From: Ilumatobacter fluminis
Lineage (GTDB): Bacteria > Actinomycetota > Acidimicrobiia > Acidimicrobiales > Ilumatobacteraceae
Reading direction: 5' to 3'
NCBI RefSeq assembly: GCF_004364865.1
Contig: NZ_SOAU01000001.1
Span: 2,202,001 to 2,266,000, forward strand
DNA: 64,000 nt
Made by a program: the position numbers and the translations under genes. Numbering within the stretch: position 1 is the stretch's first letter; each line of letters starts with the position of its first letter. Positions 9,043 through 19,289 of the stretch are shown here, piece by piece. The notes beneath the pieces were generated by a model. That model saw nothing but the letters and a program-made list of their open reading frames with translations, made no database searches and was not told where the DNA came from.

Positions 9043-12000
9043 TCAGCCGGCGATGCCCCGTCGGCGACGTGCGCCGACGACACCGATCGCTCCGACCGCG
9101 AGCAGCAGCAGGCCGATCTGGATCATCGGGCTGGTGCCGTTCGAACCCGTCGGCGGGAGGGTCACGGGAGGCGGCGCCTGCGTGACCGGCGGCTCCTGCG
9201 ACACCACGTCGACCACGGCATCGTCGCTGTTGTTCGACAGGTCGGGATCGGGCACGTTCGACTCGACACTGCCGACGTTCTCGATCGGGCCCGCGACGGC
9301 GCTGTCGGGCAGCGACACCGAGATCGTGATCGAGCCGGCGCCGCCGACCGGCATCGTGCCACGCGTGCACGTCACGGTCTGGCCGCTCGTCGAGCAGTCG
9401 AAGTAGTCGGACGACACACCGGTGATGGTGAGGACCGACGGAATGATGTCCTGCACCACCACGTCGACCGCCGGGTCGGGGCCGGCGTTGGCGACGTCGA
9501 GTGTCCAGTCGAACGCCTCGGCGCCGGTGCCGTCACCCACGGCGACGATCGCCACGCTGGCCGTCTTCTCGATCGAGAGGTCGGCCGACGTCTGCGTCGG
9601 GTCGGCGCAGGCCGAGCTGGCCGGCGGGTACTCGACCGAGGTCGTGACCGAGGGGTTGACCTCGACCTCGACCCGGAGGCCGTCACGGAGGATGGCGTCG
9701 GAGTCGTCGAGGACCCACACGCCGTCTTCCAGCTTCCAGCCCGGCCAGTCGATGCCGTTGCCCGCTCCGTCCACGGCGGCGCCCGGGTAGACGAACCGAC
9801 CTGACAGCCCCGACTGCACGATCGTGTCGACGAGGTTGTCGTCGGCGTCGTACAGACGGAAGGTGACGTCACCGGTCGGGACGAAACCGACGGCGTCGAT
9901 CTCGTAGGTGATGAACGGTGCGTCGTTCAGGCAGTCGGTGGTCAGCAGCTTGACGTCGAGCGTCCGCTCGAGCGGTGTCTCCTCGTCGTCGTCGACCGGC
10001 GGCAACGGCTCGTCGTCGAGATCGCCGTTGGCCACGGCGACGTTGACGATCGTGTCGTCGGCGAAGATCGCATCATCGTCGACGGTCACCGTGACGGTGA
10101 TCGACGAGGCCGCAGGGCCGGCGGCGAGCGGCGTGTTGTACGTGCACGAGATCGGGTCGGTGTCGTTGCACGTCCAATGGGCCGGGTTCGCCGAGACGCT
10201 CTCGAGCGTGAGGCCGTCGGGCAGATCGTCGGTCACGACGACGTCGGTGATGGGCGAGGGGCCCGTGTTGCTCACCGAGAGGTCGTAGCTGAAGGTGTCG
10301 CCGTTGATCACCGTGAAGTCGACGTCGTCGACCTTGACGATCTCGAGTTCGCCTTCGTGCACGACCGGGGTGTCGTCACAGCCGACGTTGCTGCCGGGCA
10401 CGTCGCCATCGGGGCACGGCGGCGGCGTGCACGATTCTTCACACGTCGGGTCGCAATCCTGGGCCTGCGGGTCGCAGACCGGATCGTCGTCGGTGGTGAC
10501 CCAGGCAACGTTGGTGTAGGTGCCGCCCGGGGTGTCGGGCAGCGCCCGCACCGTCGTCTGGATGACGACCTGCTCGCCGACGCCGAGGTCGGCGGGGTCG
10601 ACGTCGCAGCGCAGGACGCTGGGATCGGTGCCGTCGACGGCGCACACCGGCAACTCGAGGGCGTCGTCGGGGAACGACACCCACTCGAAGCCGCTCGGCA
10701 GCGCATCGACGACCACGACGTCTTCGTCGGTGTCGACGGCGCGGGTGCCGATGTTCTCGATGGTGATCGTGTAGGGGAACGGGTCGCCGCCGGCGACGGC
10801 GGTGGCTCCGCCGTCGCTCTTGGTGAGCTCGAGGTCGACAGGGTCGTCGTCGTTCGTGATCTCACACGTGACGTCGTCGCCGTCGGCGATCGAGATCGAA
10901 CCGGTCGTCGCGGTGCCGTTCTCGACGGTGACCGCTCCCTCGACGGTCGAGCAGGTCCACCCGCTCGAGCTGTAGCCGGCCAGGGCCGGCTCGGCGAGGT
11001 CGTAGTCGCCGGCGGGGATGGCGCCGGTGACGCTCGTCGTGCCGTCCAGGATCGCCGCGCCGCCCTGCGACGGGGTAGCGGTCATCGAGAAGGCGTCGTA
11101 GCCGGCGTTGCCGCCGTCGTCGTTGACGAGGACCTTGTTCAGGGTCAGGGTGCTGAACGGTTCACAGTCCGAGACCGGGGGCTGTGCTTCATCGTTGACG
11201 GAGACCGTCGCGATGTTGAGGAAGCCGCCGGCGGTGGTGCCGTCCGGGTTGCACGCCCCGGCGCCGGCCGGTGCGTCGGCGACCGTCGCGGTGACGGTCA
11301 CTCGGTAGGTGTGGGTCACTCCGGCCGCGAGCTCGACGTCGGAGACGAGCTCGTTGTCGAACGAGGGCGAATCCGGGTCGGGATCGAAGTCGGTGTTGAC
11401 GGTGACCGGACCCGTCGCCTGGGTCGAGGTGACGGTGACGCCGTCGCCGAAGTTCAGTTCGTCGACGATGTCGTAGTCGGCGGGGCTGAGGCCGATGTTC
11501 TCGACGGCGATGTCGTAGGCGATCGTCCAGACGCCGTCGACGAACGAGGTGTCGTCGTCGTTCACGACCTTGTCGAAGACGATGTCGGCGTTGGCGTACA
11601 CCTGCGCGTCGTCGTCGTCGGTGACGAAGTCCATCGGATCCTCACCGTCGAGGCTCTTCAGGATCTCGTCGTCGGCGGCGGTGACGGTGGCCACGTTGGT
11701 GTGGACGCCGTCGACACCGTCGTTGACGAAGTCGGGGGTCAGCTCGATCACGCACGTGATCGAGTCACCCGCCTCCCCGTTCGGGGCGAGTTCGACGGGC
11801 GTCTCGACGCTGAAACCGCAGTTGGCGTCGAGACCGTTCAGCGAGCCGAACATGTCGTCGTCGAGATCGACGATGAAGAGCGGTTCGATGCTCGACAGGT
11901 TGGTGATCTCGAACGAGTAGGTCGTCGAGTCGCCTGCGTCGATGACGATCGGGTTCGCCGTCTTGACGATCTGGACCGCCGGCGCGACGTCGGTGATCGG

Positions 12001-15000
12001 CGTCTCCTCGGTGTCGGTGTCGTCGTCGGATTGCCCGTCGTTGTCGACGCCGACCACGGTGACGATGTCGGACACCGACTGCGCGGTCAGGTCGGACAGG
12101 TCGAGCGTGAACGTGCAGCTCACGCTCTCGCCAGGCACGAGCGGCAGCGCAGCGTCGATCTGGGTCGCGCAGTCGCTGGCGGTCAGTCGGCCGTCGGGCG
12201 TCGCGCCGAGCAGGTCGTAGGTGAGGATCGCCGCCGGTTCGACGATGGTGACCTGATCGGTCAGCGTCGTGATGTCGACGATGTTCTCGAGCGCGTCGGC
12301 CGGGTTGGTGATCGTGATGTCGTACTCGACCGGGCCGCCGGGCTCGGGGACCGTGGCGTCGTCGTCGGTCTTGGTGACCTCGATCTGCGGCGGCTCCGGC
12401 GTGAAGGTGATGGTCTCGTCGTCGAAGTCGGTCACCTCGGTGCCTTCGTCGTCGACGGCCTTCGCCGTCACGACGTTGACGTGGCTCGTCGACGTCGGGG
12501 GAGTGTTCACCTGGTCCTGGGCGACGAAGCCCGTGAAGGTGCAGGTGTAGGTCTCGGTCGGGGCGAGTTCGGTGCCGATGGCGCAGTCGTTCTGGCCGTC
12601 GAGGTCGCCGAACTTGTCGTCGACGAGGCTCGTGATGGTGACGGGTTCACCGGAGGTGTTGGTCACCGTGACCTCGTAGATGACGTCGTCGCCGAACTCG
12701 GGCACGGTCTTCGACACGGGGTCGATGGCGGTCTTGGTGACGTCGATGGTCGGGTCGACGTTCGTGAAGTCGACTTGTGCGTCGTCGTCGTCGACCGCCG
12801 TGTTGCCCTCGTCGTCGGTGCCCTGGACGGTCACCGTGTTCTGGTGCGGCGTGGCAACGGTGCCCGAAAGAACCGCCGTGAACGTGCACGGGGCGCTGGA
12901 GGCACCGGGAGCGAGGACCGTGCCCTGCAGCGCACCGCAAGTGTTGGAGGTCACGGCGGTGTTGCCGGCGTCGAACAGGTCGCCGAAGTCGCTGTCCTCG
13001 AGCGAGGTGATCGTCAACGGATCGGTGCTGACGCTGTCGTTGGTGACGACGACGGTGAAGGTCACCGTGCGAGCAGCCTCGGGGCCGTATTCGGGGACGC
13101 TGGTCGGGTTGGCCGACTTGTCGACCAGGATCGTCGGCTCGACGTCGACGACCGGGGTCTCAGCGGTGTTCTCCGCCTCGACCGGGTCCTGGGTCTCGTC
13201 GACGCCCTTGACGACCACCTTGTCGTCGTAGTCGTCGCCGGCGTTGCCGGGCAGGTTCAGCGTGATGCTGCACGACGTGCTGTCGCCGGCGTCGCCGCTG
13301 ATCGCGAGGACCGAGCCGATGCCGCCGTCGGCATCGTCCGCGTCGCAGGTCGTGCCGACCAGGGTCACGCCGCTGGCGTTGGCCTCGACGAAGCTCACCG
13401 AACCCGAGGTGATCGTGACGGTGCCGGCGAGTGCACGGCTGCCCCCATCGGGGGTGAAGTACACCTCGTCGGTGATCTCGGTGATCGTGACCGCTTCGGT
13501 CGTGCTCTCGTTGGTGATGTCGATGTCGTAGACGATGCTCTCGCCGGGCTCGGCGATCGTCTCGTCGTTGTCGGACTTGTCGACGGTGATGGCGGGCGGC
13601 TCACCGAGCACGGTGCGCTCGGCGGGGTCGTCGTCCTCGGTCGTCTGTGGCGTCGGGTCGTCGTCCTCGCCCGTCACCGTGACGGTGTTGAGCAGCACGT
13701 CACCCTGTGCGAGGCCGGACACCGTGATCGCGAACTCACAGGAGTACGACTCCGTCGGAGCGAGCACGGTGCCGACCAGGTCGGTGCACGTGTTGGACAC
13801 CAGGGGAGCGGCGTTCGATGTCAGGTCGGGGGTGGCGATCGTCGAACCGCCGACGGTCACGACATCGGAGACGCCGGTCAGGGTGACGTCCTCGACGGTG
13901 CCGTTGTTGGTGACCGTCACGGTGTAGGTGGCGGTGCCGCCCGGGGCGACGACCGCCTCGCCGGCCTTGTTCTGCTTGTCGACGAGGATCGACGGCGGGA
14001 CCGGCGTGACGTCGACTTCGGCCGACGCCGTCCGCTGGATCGGGTTGCCGAGCGTGTCGGTACCGGCGACCGTGACGGTGTCGTCGATGTCGTCTCCGGC
14101 GTTGCGGTCGGTGAAGGCCACCGTGAACTCGCAGTCGACCGATGCGTCGCCGACGGTGGTGCCGCTCAGCGCCGGGCAGGTGCTGGCGGTGACCGAACCG
14201 CCCGGGTAGGGCTGCGGGAACGCTCCGAGGAGGTTCACGCCGACCGCGGATCCACCGTTGAGGGTGGCGCTGTCGGTGATCGCGGTGATGTCGATCGGGT
14301 TGTCCGCGCCGTTGGGGTTGGTGATCGTCACCGTGTAGGTGACCGAGCCGTCCTGTTCGGGGAACGTGTCGGGCGACGGGTTCTTCGTGATCTGCAGGTC
14401 GGCTGCCGGCACCTCGGTGTTGGTGAAGGTACAGGTGATCGCCGAGCCGGCTTCGACGTCGATCTCGACGCTGCGGTTGGCGAGGTCGGCGGTGCCGCCG
14501 GCGGTGCCGGTGACGTTGCCGCACGCGATGCCCGTCAGTTCGTACGACTGCGAGGTCGGGTCCGACTCGGTGACGGTGTAGGTGCCGGGGGCCACCGTGA
14601 AGCTCTCGGTGTCGGTGCCGGTGTCGTCGAGGTCGAAGGCACCGAGGTCGCCGGTGAAGCCGAACGTGTCGTTGTCGGTGCCGTCGTTGTCGACCGCCTT
14701 GGCGATCGTGATGGTCGCAGGCTCGAGGTTCTGGACTTCGCAGCGGACGATGTCGCCCTTGCCGATCTCGAAGGTCTGGCCGTTCTCCTGGAGCGAGAAC
14801 GTGACGAGGCCGTTGCCGTCGGGTCCGGAGGCGATCAGGTCGACCTCGATGGTTTCGGAGATCGAACCGTCGGGTGCCGGCGTCGACAGCAGGCGGTCGA
14901 CGGAGCAGGCGTCTTGCTGGGCGGGCAGCGTCCAGCCGGCGAAGTCGCCGGTCAGGCTCTCGGTGAACGTGAACGTCGACGCCCACGGTTCGGGATCGGC

Positions 15001-16512
15001 GACGGTACCGGGCACCCATTGGAAGAGGGTGGAGCCGGAGCCGGTCGTCGTGTCGGTCTGGGTGACACCGACGGAGGAGGCGAGGCCTGTGACGGGGCTG
15101 ACCCACTCGAACTCGTCGATCGCTTCGCCGGTTTCGGCGATGTTCACGGTGCCGGTGAAGTCGAGTCCGGCGACGGCGTCACCGTTCTGGTCGACCTTGG
15201 TGATCGAGACCGACGGCGAGCAGAGCGCGAACACGACCTGCCGGAGCGCGTCGTCGAGATCTTCGAAGTTCTCGACGGAGATCACGTCGACGGTGCTGAT
15301 GTCGAGCGTGCCGGTGCCCTCCCAGGTCTGGGCGCCGTTCGGCTCGACGAGCTCTTCGAGGCGCTCGAGGTTGCCGGTGTTGGTCACCTGGCCCACACCG
15401 ACGCCGAGCAGCTTGGTGCCGGCGGCGCGCACGGCGGCCGCTTCTTCGAAGGCGGCGGCTGCCGAGGCATCGGAACCGCCACCGTTGTTGTTGGAGGGGC
15501 TCACGGTGCCGACGGTGTTCGGCACACCGTCGGTGATGAACACGACGAGGTCGGCGTTGTTCGGCTGGGCTCGGTCGAGGCCGGCTTCCCAGTTGGTGAA
15601 GTTGAGGTTGTCGGAGGTGTTGTCGCCGGGCGAGTAGGTGGTGACGTCACCGGTCGGGCCGGTGCCGTTCAGGTAGGCGTCGATGTCGCCGAGCAGTGCC
15701 GCGTCGACTTCTTGAAGTGCATTCGTGCCACCGATCGTGGCGTCACGCCCGGTGGTGGAGAACTCCATGAACCGGAGCGACGACGTGGTGCCGGCGAGGC
15801 CCTGGGCGAACGCGCGGACCGCGCCCTCGACTTCGGGAATCGCACCCTCGGAGTCGATCGAGCCGGACTCGTCGAGGATGATCTCGACGTCGATGCCGCA
15901 CGAGGCGTCGAGGTCGGGGTTGGCGACGTAGTCGGCGAACAGGAGGTCGTCGATGGTGATCTCGTCGCCGCCTTGCCAACCGGTGTCGCCGCCACGGATG
16001 CGGAACACGCCGTCCGTCAGCACAGCCGACGGCAACACGTACGACAACCGTGTGCCGTCGGGCGAGTTCGGGGTGGACGCAATCGTCTGCCAGCCGACCG
16101 GGCCGTCCGGGTTGAACTCGAACACGAGCGACTCGCTCGAACCCTCGGCCTGCTCGTCGACGAGCTCGAAGCTGAAGGTCGCGCCCGGGGCGAAACCGGT
16201 CAGGTCGAGATCACGGCTGATCGAGTCGCTGTCGAGATCGTCGAACTCGAGCGCTCCGGACACGATCGACATGGTGCCGCTGTTGGGTGAGTCGTTGTCG
16301 CCCGACTCGTCCCAGGCGGACCCGTTCGGCCAGCCGCTGCCGCTGTTGGTGGCGTAGCCGTTGCTGAAGTCCTCGCTCACCGGGCCGGCAGCCGTGGCCA
16401 CCGGGGTCGGCGAGAACGGCGAGATGACGACGGCTGTCGCCGTCACCATCGCCATCGAAAGGAGAAGCCGCAGTCGACCCCGAAGGCCACCGCGTTCCGC
16501 CGCTGCACTCAT
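9043..16512 (-). CDS. giant sortase-anchored surface protein: VWA domain plus DUF11-type repeats
   Basis: 2,489 residues. Signal peptide: residues 1-43 (basic start, hydrophobic core VVISPFSPTPVATAA). Next a beta-sandwich region (44-205), then a von Willebrand A domain (about 207-415) with the MIDAS motif DESGS near residue 212 and FITDGVPN. Then a SpaA/prealbumin-like domain, and from about residue 650 at least ten DUF11-type Ig-like repeats opening with phrases such as ILVDKSANPTSVPE, IEVTKTDDDATVPE and LSIEKTASVAIVAV. It ends with LPPTG, a hydrophobic helix (IQIGLLLLAVGAIGVVGA) and RRRR: a sortase signal. No sortase gene is in the window. Very acidic, so probably Ca2+-rigidified; likely adhesion or cell-surface stalk. 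Strong ribosome-binding site upstream. Confidence 0.9.
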   Translation of the reverse strand: MSAAAERGGLRGRLRLLLSMAMVTATAVVISPFSPTPVATAAGPVSEDFSNGYATNSGSGWPNGSAWDESGDNDSPNSGTMSIVSGALEFDDLDSDSISRDLDLTGFAPGATFSFELVDEQAEGSSESLVFEFNPDGPVGWQTIASTPNSPDGTRLSYVLPSAVLTDGVFRIRGGDTGWQGGDEITIDDLLFADYVANPDLDASCGIDVEIILDESGSIDSEGAIPEVEGAVRAFAQGLAGTTSSLRFMEFSTTGRDATIGGTNALQEVDAALLGDIDAYLNGTGPTGDVTTYSPGDNTSDNLNFTNWEAGLDRAQPNNADLVVFITDGVPNTVGTVSPSNNNGGGSDASAAAAFEEAAAVRAAGTKLLGVGVGQVTNTGNLERLEELVEPNGAQTWEGTGTLDISTVDVISVENFEDLDDALRQVVFALCSPSVSITKVDQNGDAVAGLDFTGTVNIAETGEAIDEFEWVSPVTGLASSVGVTQTDTTTGSGSTLFQWVPGTVADPEPWASTFTFTESLTGDFAGWTLPAQQDACSVDRLLSTPAPDGSISETIEVDLIASGPDGNGLVTFSLQENGQTFEIGKGDIVRCEVQNLEPATITIAKAVDNDGTDNDTFGFTGDLGAFDLDDTGTDTESFTVAPGTYTVTESDPTSQSYELTGIACGNVTGTAGGTADLANRSVEIDVEAGSAITCTFTNTEVPAADLQITKNPSPDTFPEQDGSVTYTVTITNPNGADNPIDITAITDSATLNGGSAVGVNLLGAFPQPYPGGSVTASTCPALSGTTVGDASVDCEFTVAFTDRNAGDDIDDTVTVAGTDTLGNPIQRTASAEVDVTPVPPSILVDKQNKAGEAVVAPGGTATYTVTVTNNGTVEDVTLTGVSDVVTVGGSTIATPDLTSNAAPLVSNTCTDLVGTVLAPTESYSCEFAITVSGLAQGDVLLNTVTVTGEDDDPTPQTTEDDDPAERTVLGEPPAITVDKSDNDETIAEPGESIVYDIDITNESTTEAVTITEITDEVYFTPDGGSRALAGTVTITSGSVSFVEANASGVTLVGTTCDADDADGGIGSVLAISGDAGDSTSCSITLNLPGNAGDDYDDKVVVKGVDETQDPVEAENTAETPVVDVEPTILVDKSANPTSVPEYGPEAARTVTFTVVVTNDSVSTDPLTITSLEDSDFGDLFDAGNTAVTSNTCGALQGTVLAPGASSAPCTFTAVLSGTVATPHQNTVTVQGTDDEGNTAVDDDDAQVDFTNVDPTIDVTKTAIDPVSKTVPEFGDDVIYEVTVTNTSGEPVTITSLVDDKFGDLDGQNDCAIGTELAPTETYTCTFTGFVAQDQVNTPPTSTSHVNVVTAKAVDDEGTEVTDFDDETITFTPEPPQIEVTKTDDDATVPEPGGPVEYDITITNPADALENIVDITTLTDQVTIVEPAAILTYDLLGATPDGRLTASDCATQIDAALPLVPGESVSCTFTLDLSDLTAQSVSDIVTVVGVDNDGQSDDDTDTEETPITDVAPAVQIVKTANPIVIDAGDSTTYSFEITNLSSIEPLFIVDLDDDMFGSLNGLDANCGFSVETPVELAPNGEAGDSITCVIELTPDFVNDGVDGVHTNVATVTAADDEILKSLDGEDPMDFVTDDDDAQVYANADIVFDKVVNDDDTSFVDGVWTIAYDIAVENIGLSPADYDIVDELNFGDGVTVTSTQATGPVTVNTDFDPDPDSPSFDNELVSDVELAAGVTHTYRVTVTATVADAPAGAGACNPDGTTAGGFLNIATVSVNDEAQPPVSDCEPFSTLTLNKVLVNDDGGNAGYDAFSMTATPSQGGAAILDGTTSVTGAIPAGDYDLAEPALAGYSSSGWTCSTVEGAVTVENGTATTGSISIADGDDVTCEITNDDDPVDLELTKSDGGATAVAGGDPFPYTITIENIGTRAVDTDEDVVVVDALPSGFEWVSFPDDALELPVCAVDGTDPSVLRCDVDPADLGVGEQVVIQTTVRALPDTPGGTYTNVAWVTTDDDPVCDPQAQDCDPTCEESCTPPPCPDGDVPGSNVGCDDTPVVHEGELEIVKVDDVDFTVINGDTFSYDLSVSNTGPSPITDVVVTDDLPDGLTLESVSANPAHWTCNDTDPISCTYNTPLAAGPAASSITVTVTVDDDAIFADDTIVNVAVANGDLDDEPLPPVDDDEETPLERTLDVKLLTTDCLNDAPFITYEIDAVGFVPTGDVTFRLYDADDNLVDTIVQSGLSGRFVYPGAAVDGAGNGIDWPGWKLEDGVWVLDDSDAILRDGLRVEVEVNPSVTTSVEYPPASSACADPTQTSADLSIEKTASVAIVAVGDGTGAEAFDWTLDVANAGPDPAVDVVVQDIIPSVLTITGVSSDYFDCSTSGQTVTCTRGTMPVGGAGSITISVSLPDSAVAGPIENVGSVESNVPDPDLSNNSDDAVVDVVSQEPPVTQAPPPVTLPPTGSNGTSPMIQIGLLLLAVGAIGVVGARRRRGIAG

Positions 16513-16516
16513 GTCT

Positions 16517-16526
16517 GATCACCTCT
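16517..16526 (-). promoter_or_regulatory. strong Shine-Dalgarno for the giant surface-protein gene
   Basis: On the minus strand the leader reads AGAGGTGATC four bases before the ATG, nearly the full complement of the 16S rRNA 3' end. It fixes the start at 16512 and predicts strong initiation. Confidence 0.8.
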
Positions 16527-16846
16527 GCATCGTTCGACGCAGTCCCGCCGCGTCGCGTCTTCGTTGAGCACCACCTAGTCAACTCCGAGGCGCCCCGGTT
16601 CGTCCAAGGATTTAGCGACAGTACGGGTGATTTTCTTCGGTCTTGTCGACGCAGAGTGGTCGTTACCATCCTCTGGGTCAAACATCGTGAGGAAACTTTA
16701 CGTTCGCCGCACCTTCGGCCGGCCGGGCTTTCCAAAGTCTCGACTTCTTCTCGACCCTCGACCTTCACTCGACATCAAGGGTTGCTGACCGGCCTGTCCG
16801 AGCGGGTCGACGTCGGGTTCGGATCGACGGTGTAGATTCTCGGCCG
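16527..16846. other. divergent intergenic region, 320 bp
   Basis: Separates the leftward surface-protein gene from the rightward RpiR regulator. The middle (about 16605-16705) is richer in A and T than the surroundings and is the likely promoter zone for both. I could not assign -35/-10 pairs with confidence, and no small ORF or RNA gene is evident. Confidence 0.5.
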
Positions 16847-17689
16847 ATGGAGGTCGCCGAACGGATCCGCGCCGAGGGCGCCCGTCTCACTGCAGCCGAA
16901 CGTCGAGTGGCCACCACGATCCTCGCATCGCCGCAACTCGTCGCGTTCGGCACGGTCGCCGATCTCGCCCGCACCGCCGAGGTCGGAGCGGCGTCGGTGG
17001 TCCGGTTGGCGAACAAGCTCGGCTTCGACGGCTACTCGGAGCTGCAGCACTGCATCCAGGGCGAACTGTCGGCACAGTTGCGGCCGGCTGCCGAGCGGAT
17101 CCACGACTCGTCGAACCAGTCGGTGGCCGCTCACGCCGAAGCCGAACTCGCGAACGTCCGAGCCACGCTCGGCTCCGTCGGCGACGAGGCCCTGACGGCG
17201 CTCGTCGAGCGACTCGCCGATCCCGAACGGCCGGTGCTCATCGTGTCCGGCGAGGCGACCGCCGGGGTCGGTCGACTCTTCGCGGATCAGCTCGCCCAGC
17301 TGCGCAGCGGCGTCGACTGCGTCCAAGGCAGCGAGGTCGCCGTCCGTCGGGCGATCGCCTTGGCCGACGCGAGATCGACCGCGCTCGTCATCGATCTCCG
17401 CCGATACGAACGCTGGGTCCTCGACGCACATGCCGCGCTCGCCGACCGATCGATCTGGTCGGCGGTGCTCACCGACGGTGTGCTGTCACCGCTCGCCCAG
17501 CGGGCCGACGCGACCTTCATCGTCACGGCCGGATCGGTCGGCCCGTTCGACAGCCACGTCGGCACGCTGGCGGTGTTGAACCTGATCACGAACAGCGTGG
17601 CCGATGCGCTGCGCGTCACTGCCGCCGATCGGCTCGGCGCGATCGAAGCCGCCTGGGGCGACGCCGGCGCACTCACCGACGGCGCCTGA
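16847..17689 (+). CDS. MurR/RpiR family transcriptional regulator
   Basis: 280 residues. The N-terminal RpiR helix-turn-helix is clear: LTAAERRVATTILASP, then TVADLARTAEVGAASVVRLANKLGFDGYSELQ (residues about 12-68). A SIS sugar-phosphate-binding domain follows (about 120-255), starting at PVLIVSGEATAGVGRLFADQL. Members sense phosphosugars and control sugar or amino-sugar uptake and catabolism, or cell-wall recycling. No sugar operon is adjacent; the neighbours are the giant surface-protein gene (divergent) and prfC (24 bp downstream, same strand). The ligand is unknown. Confidence 0.88.
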   Translation: MEVAERIRAEGARLTAAERRVATTILASPQLVAFGTVADLARTAEVGAASVVRLANKLGFDGYSELQHCIQGELSAQLRPAAERIHDSSNQSVAAHAEAELANVRATLGSVGDEALTALVERLADPERPVLIVSGEATAGVGRLFADQLAQLRSGVDCVQGSEVAVRRAIALADARSTALVIDLRRYERWVLDAHAALADRSIWSAVLTDGVLSPLAQRADATFIVTAGSVGPFDSHVGTLAVLNLITNSVADALRVTAADRLGAIEAAWGDAGALTDGA

Positions 17690-17713
17690 CCCGTCGCCGG
17701 TATCGTTCGCCGA

Positions 17714-19282
17714 ATGTCCGTCGTCGCCGAGGCGCAACGCCGCCGAACTTTCGCGATCATCAGCCACCCCGACGCGGGCAAGACGACGCTCACCGAGAAG
17801 TTCCTCCTCTACTCCGGCGCGCTCGCGGAGGCGGGAGCGGTCAAGGCCCGTTCCGGCCGTCGGTCGGCGACGTCCGACTGGATGGAGATGGAGCAGAAGC
17901 GCGGCATCTCGATCAGTTCGACCGCGCTGTCGTTCGAGTATCGAGGATTCCAGCTCAACCTGCTCGACACCCCGGGACACCGCGACTTCTCCGAGGACAC
18001 CTACCGCGTCCTGTCCGCGGTCGACGCCGTGGTGATGGTGCTCGACAGCGCCAAGGGCATCGAGCCGCAGACACTCAAGCTGTTCGAGGTGTGTCGGTCG
18101 CGCAACCTGCCCGTCATCACGTTCCTCAACAAGTACGACCGTCCCGGACGTGAGCCGCTCGAACTGCTCGACGAGATCGAGGAGCAGATCGGCCTCCGGC
18201 CGACGCCGGCCACGTGGCCCGTCGGCATCTCTGGCGACTTCCGTGGCGTGATCGACCGACGCACCGGCGAGTTCACCCGTTTCACCCGTACCGTGCGCGG
18301 CTCTGCGATCGCCCCCGAAGAGTTGGTCGACCCCGACACGGCCGCCGCCGAGGAGGGGAGTGCCTGGGAGCATGCGCTCGACGAGAGCGGTCTGCTCGAC
18401 GCGATCGAAGCCGACGTCGATCTCGAGTCGTTCCGGGCGGGTGAGAGCACGCCCGTGTTCGTCGGCTCGGCGCTGACCAACTTCGGTGTCCGCCACGTGC
18501 TCGACGCGATCGTCGATCTCGCTCCCGCAGCAGAGGCTCGAGTCGACGCCAAGGACAACCGGCGTGAGCTCGACGCCGACTGCTCGGCCTTCGTCTTCAA
18601 GGTGCAGGCGAACATGGATCGCTCACACCGCGACCGGATCGCCTTCGTCCGCATCTGCTCCGGCCGGTTCGAGCGGGGCATGGTGCTCACGTGCGACCGC
18701 ACCGAGAAGCCATTTGCGACCAAGTACGCCTCCACGGTGTTCGGCGCCGAGCGGACGACGATCGAGGAGGCCTACCCGGGCGACGTCGTCGGACTCGTCA
18801 ACGCCCAGGGGCTCAACATCGGCGACTCGCTGTACGAGTCGACGCCGGTCTCGTTCCCGCCGATCCCGAGGTTCTCGCCCGAGGTGTTCGCCTCGGCCCG
18901 ACCCCTCGACACGGGCAAGGTCAAGCAGTTCCGCAAGGGACTGGCCCAACTCGACGAGGAAGGCGTCGTGCAGGTGCTGCGCGACCCCGACATGGGCGAC
19001 AGCGCGCCGATCCTCGCTGCGGTCGGTCAGCTGCAGTTCGACGTATTCGCCGACCGACTCGACGCCGAGTTCAACGCGCCGATCGAGATCTTGTCCGCAC
19101 CGTACGAGGCGATCCGTCTGACCGACGCAGAGTCGGCCAAGCGTCTCCGTGAGATCGGCGGCATCCGCATCATGGAACGGGGCGACGGTCATCTCGTTGC
19201 GCTGTTCGAGAGCCGCTACCGGCTCCAGCGCATCGAGGGCGACGAGCCCGACCTGACGCTCGACCACATCATCGCCGGCTGA
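17714..19282 (+). CDS. prfC: peptide chain release factor 3
   Basis: 522 residues, normal RF3 length. A translational GTPase that recycles RF1/RF2 after termination. GTP-binding motifs: G1 SHPDAGKTTL (residues about 16-25), the switch region RGISISSTALSFEY, G3 DTPGH, and G4 NKYD. The RF3-specific C-terminal part shows QFDVFADRLDAEFNAP and VGQLQF. The switch-I/II stretch SDWMEMEQKRGISI is diagnostic for RF3 over EF-G. It starts 24 bp after the RpiR stop and ends 7 bp before the convergent response-regulator stop. Confidence 0.95.
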   Translation: MSVVAEAQRRRTFAIISHPDAGKTTLTEKFLLYSGALAEAGAVKARSGRRSATSDWMEMEQKRGISISSTALSFEYRGFQLNLLDTPGHRDFSEDTYRVLSAVDAVVMVLDSAKGIEPQTLKLFEVCRSRNLPVITFLNKYDRPGREPLELLDEIEEQIGLRPTPATWPVGISGDFRGVIDRRTGEFTRFTRTVRGSAIAPEELVDPDTAAAEEGSAWEHALDESGLLDAIEADVDLESFRAGESTPVFVGSALTNFGVRHVLDAIVDLAPAAEARVDAKDNRRELDADCSAFVFKVQANMDRSHRDRIAFVRICSGRFERGMVLTCDRTEKPFATKYASTVFGAERTTIEEAYPGDVVGLVNAQGLNIGDSLYESTPVSFPPIPRFSPEVFASARPLDTGKVKQFRKGLAQLDEEGVVQVLRDPDMGDSAPILAAVGQLQFDVFADRLDAEFNAPIEILSAPYEAIRLTDAESAKRLREIGGIRIMERGDGHLVALFESRYRLQRIEGDEPDLTLDHIIAG

Positions 19283-19289
19283 ACGAGCG

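Noticed and set aside
10177-16290. A 2,037-codon open frame on the plus strand antisense to the giant surface-protein gene
   Set aside because: Its product is a Val/Asp/Gly/Arg-rich mirror of the acidic Thr/Asp coding strand, with no domain or signal. High-GC codon use on the minus strand leaves few stops on the other strand.
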